Source of the DNA: Ariolimax columbianus
Taxonomy: Eukaryota; Mollusca; Gastropoda; Stylommatophora; Arionidae
Assembly: GCA_036924085.1 (NCBI GenBank)
Contig: JAVGWX010000012.1
Span: forward strand, 4,765,430-4,829,429
Direction of reading: 5' to 3'
Length of the DNA stretch: 64,000 bases
Position 1 is the stretch's first letter. Every line of letters starts with the position of its first letter. The position numbers and the translations under genes were made by a program. The notes below the pieces were generated by a model. The model worked only from the letters and a program-made list of their open reading frames with translations. It did not search any database and was not told where the DNA came from. This document shows positions 42,908 to 54,900 of the stretch, piece by piece.

Positions 42908-42978
42908 ATGGCGGAATTCGCAACAGATTCAAACGACCATGGACTATATTCATCAGCAGTATTTAGTTTTGACCGTCT
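42908..42978 (+). CDS. TMBIM6: TMBIM6-like exon 1, start codon
   Basis: The ATG at 42908 sits in ACAATGGCG. The exon encodes 23 residues plus two bases, ending AVFSFDR, before donor GTATGTGA. The last two bases (CT) join the A of exon 2 to make Leu24 and leave EPDVQTHL in frame. FSFD resembles the INFDALL segment at the N-terminus of BI-1 proteins, but the usual ALLKFS stretch is missing. A different donor or a tiny additional exon is possible. Confidence 0.58.
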
Positions 42979-45900
42979 GTATGTGAACGTTTGTTCCCAA
43001 TGATTTAACTGAGACATCGCACATAGTTTGTTCTTGATAATCTGTCATCTGTACTATATAATGCTGGTATTATTATTTTTTTCGTTTTTTCTCATTCTCC
43101 CACTAACAGTAACAGGCCCTGAATGTTCTCAATCTCCCGCTAACAAGTCCTGAACGTTCTCAATCTCCCGCTAACAAGCCCTGAACGTTCTCAAACTCCC
43201 GCTACCAAGCCCTGACAAGGGCTTTGAAAGTAGAAAGATGTTGTCCAGAGAACGGAATGCGTTGTGCCATAGTTTACAACCTCACTGCGATATTTGCACA
43301 TTTCGGTCCGACACATCCAACTTCAGCAGGCATTTTTAGTACCGTGTTAGCCTTCTATCCTCGATCCCTTCTCCTTATCAAGTCTGCTATGTTGCAGTCT
43401 GTTATCCAGGATCACCATGTGGAGGTGTAAAAGGGTCTTCTGTTCGCTGGGCCTGACGCTGGCAGTCAGCCAAGGGTCGCTGACCGCTGCAGTTCATGCG
43501 CTCCTCAAACACTTGATCCCCCGATTAGTGTGTGATTCCAGTTAGCCAACCGTTTAAACATCTTTCGGTTTCCTTCTTTTGCCTTGGTGTACAATGTTGG
43601 ACCATGGGCTTTACTCAGGCCATTCTACCTTCTCAATGTCGACCTTTACAGTTGTATGCCGACCAGAACGTCACTTAACGTGGCCCATCTCATGTCAGGC
43701 ACATCTGCATTTTCTTAACAATACAGTATCTACGCGTATTCGATGTCTTTGAAGAAAGTCTGGTGCCAAATTTATGTTTTGGAAATTAACCTCGTATAGA
43801 GACTGAAAATGTTCTTCGCTCCATTGAGCAGCTAGTAGCTTCTCTGCATCTACTATTCGTAGGTTCCGTACCTTACAGTCAAATATCATTACTGGAATAA
43901 TCAGGCTACTGAAGGCATCTCTTGTAAGCTCTTGGCTTGCCAGTAATCATATGATGAAGTACTAATTCGATACAATTAAAGCTGACTCACGCTGTTGCTA
44001 TCTTTCGAGACATCTCACAATGTGAGAGTTAATCATTTATTGGTCAGGTACACATACGAGTTTACGATCATTTCACTGCCGTAGTTTCCCTAGTGAAAAA
44101 TACTCCGTATGTACTGCGTTTTCTTTCTATTAATAGTTAGGCCAATGTCACACATTTAGGCATTGTACAACTTCTCTGACGCTGTGACTGAAGATAACTA
44201 AATCATCAGCAAACCGTACATAAGTGAGCACTTCTCTGTCTATGATACCTTCATATTTCCAGTTTAGTTTTCTAAAAAAAACTATAATAAAATCGTCTTC
44301 AAGAGCCGCAGTGATACATTTTTGGAACAATGTTAGAGTTGATCAACTTTCTGTCAGACGACTTCGGCTGTTAGTTCTGTTAGAATTGATAAACTTTCTG
44401 TCAGAGGATGTCGACTGTTAGTTCTGTTAGAGTTGATCAACTTTCTGTCAGAGGACTTCGACTGTTAGTTCTGTTAGAGTTGACTTCGACTGTTAGTTCT
44501 GTCAGAGTTGACCAACTTTCTGTCAGAGGACTTCGACTGTTAGTTCTGTTAGAGTTGACCAACTTTCTGTCAGAGTTGACTTCGACTGTTAGTTCTGTTA
44601 GAGTTGACCAACTTTCTGTCAGAGTTGACTTCGACTGTTAGTTCTGTTAGAGTTGACCAACTTTCTGTCAGACGACTTCGACTGTTAGTTCTGTTAGAGT
44701 TGACCAACTTTCTGTCAGACGACTTCGACTGTTAGTTCTGTTAGAGTTGACTTCGACTGTTAGTTCTGTTAGAGTTGACTTCGACTGTTAGTTCTGTCAG
44801 AGTTGACTTCGACTGTTAGTTCTTTCAGAGGACTTCGACAGTTAGTTCTGTCAAACTTGACTTCGACTGTTAGTTCTGTCAGAGGACTTCCGACTGTTAG
44901 TTCTGTCAAACTTGACTTCGACTGTTAGTTCTGTCAGAGTTGACTTCGACTGCTAGTTCTGTCAGAAGACTTTGACTGTTAGTTCTGTCAGAGTTGACCA
45001 ATTGTTAGTTCTGTCAGAGGACTTCGCCTGATAGTTCTGTCAGAATTGATCAACTGTTAGCTCTGTCAGAGTTGGCTTCGATTGTTAGTTCTGTCAGAGT
45101 TGAGTCTGACTGTTAGTTCTGTCAGAGTTGAGTCTGACTGTTAGTTCTGTCAGAGATGACGAACTGTTACTTCTGTCAGAGTTGAGTGACTGTTATTTCT
45201 GTCAGAGTTGACGAACTGTTACTTATGTCTGAGTTGAGTCTAACTGTTAGTTATGTCAGAGTTGACGAACCGTTACTTCTGTCAGAGTTGAGTGACTGTT
45301 AGTTCTGTCAGAGTTGACGAACTGTTACTTCTGTCAGAGTTGAGTCTGACTGTTAGTTCTGTCAGAGTTGAGTCTGACTGTTAGTTCTGCGAGAGTTGAC
45401 TTTGTTAGTTCTGTCAGAGTTGAATTTATTAGTTCTGTCAGAGTTGACTTTGTTAGTTCAGTCAGAGTTGACGAACTGTTACTTCTGTCAGAGTTGACGA
45501 ACTGTTACTTCTGTCAGAGTTGACTTTGTTAGTTCAGTCAGAGTTGACTTTGTTAGTTCTGTGAGAGTTTTACTTCGACTGTTTCCGTTGCATTATTCTA
45601 TGAACATTTGTGTTGGATGTGACCTTGGTGAAGCTTACACACAATTATCTGTAAAGTCGCTCGCGTCAGGCTCACCAGCAACATACTGACCAAGACCAAC
45701 TCACGTCTACGCCATGTTACAGCAGCCTGGCCAACAAAGATGACATCGCCAATGCCATCGTCGTAGTGGTGCGCCTGTTGAGAAGTCTAACATTGCATTA
45801 CAGCCAGGAGGTCCCAAGTCCACCTTCTTCAGAACGTCCCGGAATACAATAGGATCCTCTACAACACAAAAAAGTGCAGTCCTGGTGGCCATACGACTTT

Positions 45901-48900
45901 AAGCGTCCACTCGAATTTCCTCCAATGGGGTGAAGAGATTGCCTGAGTGCAACCATTGGTCAACAAAGTACTGACATAAGCGACACACAAACACACGATA
46001 TTGTTGGTAGTGCCTTACTGAGGCTTCAAGAGTGCCTGGAATAGTCAGGGTCTGGTCAGACATGCTCATCAAAACAACATCTCATATACTCGTTCGTGCT
46101 CGTGGAAACAGGTTGTTTCACAGCAGTCTGACCAGCCAGGTGGGGATCAATACTGTAATCCTTATAGTGGTGAGCTTACTACGAATCTCGCATTACATTT
46201 CAGCCAGGACAACCCTGGTCCACCTTCACAGAACGCTTCTGGATGTAAAAAGTGCCACCGCAGCCCGCTACCAAAATAGCATGATCGAGTGTTAACGCCT
46301 CAGCAGGAATAGCTTCTAACGGCAGCCGCATTGAGGCTTTGAGTCCGTTTCTGCTTGGTCAGGAGGCCAGCTTCCTAGTATCTGCCTCACATGATCTTTT
46401 GAACAGTAACTTCAAATGATGCTTAACTTAACTTTATTATACTGGTTTAGAAGGCTCTACAGAGTATGTGTACTACAAGTGTATTCCACCCCACCAATAC
46501 TAACACTCACTGTGAGCATCCAGAATATTTGTGAATGCATTAATTGACCCTGCCTCCACCACATCCTGTGGCGATTCACTAATTGAATGTTATATTTGCA
46601 CACATTTGTCCAGAGAACCTGACGTCCAGACACACCTGAGGAATGTCTACGGCTGTCTGTCGCTGGGGATTATAGCGGCATCCCTGGGAGCCTTCGTACA
46701 TGCCTGGACCAACTCGGGACAGGTAATTCTAGACCGGTAGCAGATGGGATGAGTTATTGAGGTGTCAATAGTGAGAAGGCGTCCCCTTCTTCTAATTCCT
46801 CAACTAATTATCTACTTCATCATCTTCTTCACTTGTTCTTGCAATTAATTGTATTATTAGTTTTCTCGTTTCTTCTTAAAGTTTCTTCTAAAAGTGTTTC
46901 CCACTTTGTTTTTATTGTGCTCTAATTTCGCTCTTCCTTCTTTGTCTCCGTTGATTCTTCTTGTTGTTCTTTCTCTTATTCTATTTTTCTTTTTCTTGGC
47001 TTTCTACTTGTTATAATTCTTTTTCCGGTTCTTCTTGTCTTACTGCAAGTCGTATTTCTTCTGTTTCGTCTTCTTCTCTTTCTAATTGTCTGGGTTGTTT
47101 TTAAATTGGTTTTTCTTTTTTTTTAATCTCTTTTTTTCTTGATCTTGGTTTTCAACTTCTTCTCGTATTCTACTTCTTCTTCTTCTTCTTCTTCTCCAGC
47201 CATATTTAATCTGTTTCTTCCATTTTGTTGATTCTTCTTTTCTTATATTTTCTTCTACTTCTTCTACTACTTCTTTTTCTTTTTCTTTTTCTTCTTCTTC
47301 TTTTTCTTCTTCTTCTTCTCCTTTATTTTTTTTTTCTTCATCTTCTTCTTCTTCGTCATGTCTGACACGCTTTTTTATTCTCTGTCTGCCCTCTTTTATT
47401 CTTTTCCTCTTAGATACACATGACATTTACTCACATAATTGATGGTCCGTCCGAGACTTCATCCTTCAAGCATGCAGGTTAACCCTAAGTGGACAAACAT
47501 GGAATTGAGACTAACAATACAAATTAAACTACTTAAGGGCATCTGTGTTTTAAATGAACTGGTGATTGGTGGCACTCGTGTTCCCACATAACAGAGTCCA
47601 CACAGTAACATGCCTGCCACCAAACCATAGGACAAAAAAACCCACATTGACCATGTATATCTATCTATATATATAAATAGGAAGTTCAGATTATAATTTA
47701 CAGATTGTAAAAGTATGTAGAGGATCAGACGGGACATCAGACCAATGTCTTAAGGTAACCAAAATAACATTGAAACTTTAAAGACACATCAACATATGAC
47801 CAAAGACAACACTTCAGTGTAGGATTCCTCAGAAACAAGGACAAGCTGGAAATTGATGATGACTTGGCTTTTCTGTCCCATAACCAGAATCAGATGATCT
47901 GGAAATTGCTGATGACTTGGCTTTTCTGTCTCATAACCAGAATCATATGATCTGGAAATTGCTGATGACTTGGCTTTTCTGTCTCATAACCAGAATCAGA
48001 TGATCTGGAAATTGCTGATGACTTGGCTTTTCTGTCTCATAACCAGAATCAGATGATCTGGAAATTGCTGATGACTTGGCTTTTCTGTCCCATAACCAGA
48101 ATCAGATGATCTGGAAATTACTGATGACTTGGCTTTTCTGTCCCATAACCAGAATCAGATGATCTGGAAATTGCTGATGACTTGGCTTTTCTGTCCCATA
48201 ACCAGAATCAGATGATCTGGAAATTGCTGATGACTTGGCTTTTCTGTCCCATAACCAGAATCAGATGATCTGGAAATTGCTGATGACTTGGTTTTTCTGT
48301 CCCATAACCAGAATCAGATGATCTGGAAATTGATGATGACTTGGCTTTTCTGACGCATAACTAGAATCATATGCTCTGGAAATTGCTGATGACTTAGCTT
48401 TTCTGACACATAACCAGAATCAGATGATCTGGAAATTGCTGATGACTTGGCTTTTCTGACACATAACTAGAATCAGATGATCTGGAAATTGCTGATGACT
48501 TGGCTTTTCTGACGCATAACTAGATCAGATGATCTGGAAATTGCTGATGACTTGGCTTTTCTGACGCATAACTAGAATCAGATGATCTGGAAATTGCTGA
48601 TGACTTGGCTTTTCTGATACATAACCAGAATCATATGATCTGGAAATTGCTGATGGCTTGGCTTTTCTGTCTCATAACCAGAATCAGATGATCTGGAAAT
48701 TGCTGATGGCTTGGCTTTTCTGTCTCATAACCAGAATCAGATGATCTGGAAATTGCTGATGACTTGGCTTTTCTGTCTCATAACCAAAATCAGATGATCT
48801 GGACTTTGGTGATGGCTTGGCTTTTCTGGATTAACTTGACCTCTGACTTTCACAGATGAGCTCCAATCAGGTATCTCGTTGGGTAACACCGGGATCAAGA

Positions 48901-51900
48901 TGCTGAGCAAGGCATGAACTGTAGCGGTCAGCGACCCAGAGCTAACTAGACCCTTCTTCCCCTCCACGTGGCGCTCCTGGATAACAGGATGTAACAGGGC
49001 AGACTGACTAAGAAGATGGTATCGACGAGAGAAGGCTACCTCGGTACCCTAAAAACTATGCTGAAGTTGGATGCGTCGAACCGAATGGTGCAACAATCGC
49101 ATTCAGGGTTTAAACTACGATACAACGCATTTCATTTCCCAAACTACATCCTGCTCCTTGCAAAGCCATTTTCGGGGCTTGGTAGTAGTTAGAGAACGTT
49201 CAGGGCTTGGTAGTAGTTAGAGAACGTTCAGGGCTTGGTAGTAGTTAGAGAACGTTCAGGGCTTGGTAGTAGTTAGAGAACGTTCAGGGCTTGGTAGTAG
49301 TTAGAAAACGTTCAGGGCTTGGTAGTAGTTAGAGAACGTTCAGGGCTTGGTAGTAGTTAGAGAACGTTCAGGGCTTGGTAGTAGTTAGAGAACGTTCAGG
49401 GCTTGGTAGTAGTTAGAGAACGTTCAGGGCTTGGTAGTAGTTAGAGAACGTTCAGGGCTTGGTAGTAATTAGAGAACAGTCAGGGCTTGGTAGTAGTTAG
49501 AGAACGTTCAGGGCTTGGTAGTAGTTAGAGAACGTTCAGGGCTTGGTAATAGTTAGAGAACGTTCAGGGCTTGGTAGTAGTTAGAGAACGTTCAGGGCTT
49601 GGTAGTAGTTAGAGAACGTTCAGGGATTGGTAGTAATTAGAGAACGTTCAGGGCTTGGTAGTAGTTTGAGAACGTTCAGGGCTTGGTAGTAGTTAGAGAA
49701 CGTTCAGGGCTTGGTAGTAGTTAGAGAACGTTCAGGGCTTGGTAGGGAGAGTGAGAGCATGTTCAGGATTTGGTAGCGGGAGTTAGAGAACGCTCAGGGC
49801 TTGGTAGTAGTTAGAGAACGTTCAGGGCTTGGTAGTAGTTAGAGAACGTTCAGGGCTTGGTAGTAGTTAGAGAACGTTCAGGGCTTGGTAGTAGTTAGAG
49901 AACGTTCAGGGCTTGGTAGTAGTTAGAGAACGTTCAGGGCTTGGTAGTAGTTAGAGAACGTTCAGGGCTTGGTAGTAGTTAAAGAACGTTCAGGGCTTGG
50001 TAGTAGTTAGAGAACGTTCAGGGCTTGGTAGTAGTTAGAGAACGTTCAGGGCTTGGTAGTAGTTAGAGAACGTTCAGGGCTTGGTAGTAGTTAGAGAACG
50101 TTCAGGGCTTGGTAGTAGTTAGAGAACGTTCAGGGCTTGGTAGTAGTTAGAGAACGTTCAGGGCTTGGTAGTAGTTAGAGAACGTTCAGGGCTTGGTAGT
50201 AGTTAGAGAACGTTCAGGGCTTGGTAGTAGTTAGAGAACGTTCAGGGCTTGGTAGTAGTTAGAGCGGGTGGACATCAGCAGTTGCGGTCTTATATTCCAC
50301 AGGGAACAACATAAATGAACGATAGTGAGTGAGTAGAATGTTGTTAACTGACACACATGTACATGTTTGCGTTGCGCTACCAAAGCGTGTCCATCCCGAA
50401 CATGAAATGATTTCTTTACTTAGTGGCACTTTCTAACAACATCTGCATCCGTTGGGCTAATCGTGTGGCTGACATTTACTTCTCATTCCAAGGACAATGT
50501 TGCTAAAAGACTAGGCGTCTTCAGTACCTGCACGTTTTTCTCAGGTGAGCGTCGCTCGGTGAATGGCATTTAAAATTGTAGCTGCACTGAAAAGTGATTT
50601 TTCATGATCGACCGAGTCATTTAACTGTTGGGTCCAATTATGAAAAGATGCCTTTCGCTGTTCAACCCAGTAATGAATAGAGGCGTTTAACTGTTGGGCC
50701 CAATAATGAATAAAGGCTTTTAACTGTTGGGCCCAATAATGAATAGAGGCCTTCAGCTGTTGGGCCCAATAATGAATAGAGGCCTTCAGCTGTTGGGCCC
50801 AATAATGAATAGAGGCCTTCAGCTGTTGGGCCCAATAATGAATAGATGCCTTCATTTGCTTGGCCCAAAAATAAATAGAGGCCTTTAGCTGTTTGGCCGA
50901 TAAATGAATATAGGCCTTTAGCTATTGGGCCCAATAATGATTAAGACTAGGACGAGTGACCCTGTTGCAGACCTTCACCAGTAGATCTCCGTCCCTGTCC
51001 CAAACCTCGTTGCAGACCTTCACCAATAGATGTCCGTCCCTGTCCCAAACCTCGTTGCAGACCTTCACCAATAGATGTCCGTCCCTGTCCCAAACCTCGT
51101 TGCAGACCTTCACCAATAGATGTCCGTCCCTGTCCCAAACCTCGTTGCAGACCTTCACCAATAGATGTCCGTCCCTGTCCCAAACCATGTTAAGACCTTC
51201 ACCAGTAGATGTCCGTCCCTGTCCCAAACCTCTGTTTAGACCTTCACCAATAGATGTCAGTCCCTGTCCCAAACCTCTGTTTAGACCTTCACCAATAGAT
51301 GTCCGTCCCTGTCCCAAACCATGTTTAGACCTTCATCAGTAGATGTCCGTCCCTGTCCCAAACCTCGTTGCAGACCTTCACCAATAGATGTCCGTCCCTG
51401 TCCCAAACCTCGTTGCAGACCTTCACCAATAGATGTCCGCCCCTGTCCCAAACCTCGTTGCAGACCTTCACCAGTAGATGTCCGTCCCTGTCCCAAACCT
51501 CGTTACAGACCTTCACCAGTAGATGTCCGTCCCTGTCCCAAACCTCGTTACAGACCTTCACCAGTAGATGTCCGTCCCTGTCCCAAACCTCGTTACAGAC
51601 CTTCACCAGTAGATGTCCGTCCCTGTCCCAAACCTCGTTGCAGACCTTCACCAATAGATATCCGTCCCTGTCCCAAACCTCGTTGCAGACCTTCACCAAT
51701 AGATGTCCGTCCCTGTCCCAAACCTCGTTACAGACCTTCACCAGTAGATGTCCGTCCCTGTCCCAAATCCCGTGTTAAATGACCGGATTAACTCGCAAAC
51801 ACAGATCTGTGACTAAGATTATGAAATCAAACACAGATCTGTGACTAAGATTATGACAGCAAACACAGATCTGTGACTAAGATCATGAAATCAAACACAG

Positions 51901-54900
51901 ATCTGTGACTAAGATTATGACAGCAAATACAGATATGTGACTTAGATCACGACAGCAAACACAGATCTGTAACTAAGATCATGAAATCAAACACAGGTCT
52001 GTGACTAAGACATGACAGCAAAAACAGATCTGTGACTAAGATCATGACAACAAATACAGATCTGTGACTAATATCATGACAGCAAACACAGATCTGTGAC
52101 TAAGATCATACGGCAGACACAGATCTGTGACTAAGATCATGACAGAAAACACAGATATGTGACAAAGATCAAGACAGCAAACACAGATCTGTGACTAAGA
52201 TCATGACAGCAAACACAGATATGTGGCTAAGATCATGACAACAAACACAGATTTGTGACTAAGATCATGACAGCAAACACAGATTTGTGACTAAGATCAT
52301 GACAGCAAACACAGATCTGTGACTAAGATCATGACAACAAACGCAGATCTGTGACTGAGATCATGACAGTAAACACAGATCTGTGACTAAGATCATGACA
52401 GCAAACACAGATCTGTGACTAAGATCATGACAGTAAACACAGATCTGTGACTAAGATTATGACAGCAAACAGAGAGCTGTAGGTAGGGGAGGAAAGTAAG
52501 TGAAGATGAACTGGACATACTTTGGGGAGAACGTTAAAGTGTAACCAGACATGGTCTGGATTAGAGCCCACAGAAGAACAGGATAGTGGGGACGATCAGA
52601 TAATACATGGCGACAAGCGGTGGAACACAAGGCAGGACAACATGAGGCTAATGGGAAGAGTTTAAATAGACTGCTCAAAATAGGAATCCGTGGAAAGCAT
52701 ACATTTTCTTGAGACCAAATGGAAACCAGAAAGATAATGTCAATTAAGTAAATTCAAGTCAGTCAATATGTGTCTGAAGGATACAGCCAATGAAGTCAGT
52801 CAATGGTCGATGAGGCTAACGTCTGGTCAGGCAAAACACACTGATCAGACAATGTTAGTCAGGGCCAGGAGAAATATACTGGCCAAGACCCTCACCTGAC
52901 CTCCTATATGTGTCTGAAGGATGCATCCAATTATGTCAATCTATATGTGTCTGAAGGATGCATCCAATTAGATCAGTCTATATGTGTCTGAAGGATGCAT
53001 CCAATTAGATCAGTCTATATGTGTCTGAAGGATGCATCCAATTAAGACAGTCTATATGTGTCTGAAGGATGCATCCAATTAAGACAGTCTATATGTGTCT
53101 GAAGGATGCATCCAATTAAGACAGTCTATATGTGTCTGAAGGATGCATCCAATTAAGTCAGTCTATATGTGGGTCAAGATGGCGCCGGACATGGTCGCAG
53201 TCAATTTCCCTCTTGATACAACGGTGTTTTGTTTGTGTTTTCTATGATAACTCTCGGACTATTAACGTTATTCCTGGATATAAGTGTGCCGACTTGTGAA
53301 TTAAGCATACTAATGTGAAAGAAGTGATGCAAAGAAGTATATAACAGTGTATTTTTAGTCGTGAAAGGTAGACTAATGTGTACAGTTTCGATGGGACAAA
53401 GCGTGGCCGAAACTTGACCCGGTCAAAGGCTAGTGTCGCTCCGTGCTGTATCGTGACCCAGATAACGAAGCATGAACACTGAAACGAAGGAGGTCATCCT
53501 GACCCCGTCAAACATACGGTACTTCAGAAAGGAGCTCATCGCGCTTCGATCAGCACACTACGTCCCTTCAAACTCAGATCTACATCTGTTGCGTGTGCTG
53601 AAAATACACTTAACCGAGGAGGCATCGGAACTCACAAGTATACAATCAAGGCGGAAGACCAGAGGAACGAGAGGTGGAAGAAGAATACACAAACAAATGC
53701 AATCAGAAACAGATACCTCAAAGCTCCACCCCAGCGATAAAAGAGAAGGGAAGGGCTACCGAGAAAATTAGGCACACGCTGACACAATATTGTCTGCATC
53801 CGAACCCTTCACTAGAAGTCTTGACAATGTCTTGCCTCTAGAACATGTTGAGTCCGAACGAGAGAGTGAGGAAGATCCTGCGCACACCTCCCTCACTATA
53901 AACACATTGCACAGCTCACGACATCACCCTACAGATCACACCCTGACTAGCAGCTCGCAACTGGCAGGGCCCCCAAACTGCAGCGGCGGAACAGGCAGAA
54001 AACGATCACGAAAACTACCCATCACGCTTGCAACATGGAATGTCCGCACGCTACTGGACAACACCAAAGCAAACAGACCCGAACGACGGACAGCACTGAT
54101 CGCCAGGGAACTGGCTAGATACAACATCTGCATAGCTGCCCTGAGCGAGACACGACTGGCAGAGGAAGGGCAGATCACAGAAGAAGGCGCTGGTTATACT
54201 TTCTTCTGGAGCGGCCGCAGCAAAGAAGAACGCCGTGAAGCTGGAGTTGGCTTTGCCATCAAGACCAACATGGTCGACAAGCTCACAAGCATGCCCAGAG
54301 GAATTAATGACCGCCTGATTACACTGCGTCTCCCCCTAATAGGAGAGCGCCATGCAACATAAATCAGTGCATACGCACCCACAATGACAAATCCTCAGGA
54401 AACAAAAGATAAGTTTTATGAGGACCTTGAGGCGCTCATCGCTGCAGTCCCCAAATCTGACAAACTGGTCATCCTCGGTAATTTTAACGCTAGGGTTGGC
54501 ACAGACCATACAGCCTGGGAGGGGGCCATTGGCAGACATGGTATCGGAAAATGCAATAGTAACGGACTGCTCCTTCTGAGGACATGTGCCGCAAATGAAC
54601 TACTCATTACAAACACAGCTTTCCGACTACCTGTCCGAAATAGAACCACATGGATGCACCCAAGGTCCCGCCACTGGCACCTCATTGACTGCATTATCAT
54701 CAGACGTAGAGATCGAGCGGATGCTATGGTAACGAAGAGCATGTGTGGTGCAGAATGTTGGACCGACCATCGACTTGTCATTGCCAAGCTAAACTTCAAG
54801 ATCCAGCCCAATATGCACCCCCAGGGAAAGAAACCACCTAGGAGGCTAAATGTATCTCAGCTGAAATACGAACCCACGAGAGGAGGCTTCCAGGAAGAGC

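Noticed and set aside
47082..47426. Glu/Lys-rich minus-strand ORF
   Set aside because: Translation of the pyrimidine tract; compositional artefact.
47459..47737. 92-codon minus-strand ORF with hydrophobic stretches, considered as a BI-1 exon
   Set aside because: Wrong strand and no BI-1 motifs. The true next exon was found at 50424.
50922..51782. Proline/Cys-rich periodic ORFs on both strands, possibly a collagen- or mucin-like gene
   Set aside because: The 45-bp period keeps all frames open. No signal peptide, splice sites or conserved domain; it lies inside a BI-1-like intron.
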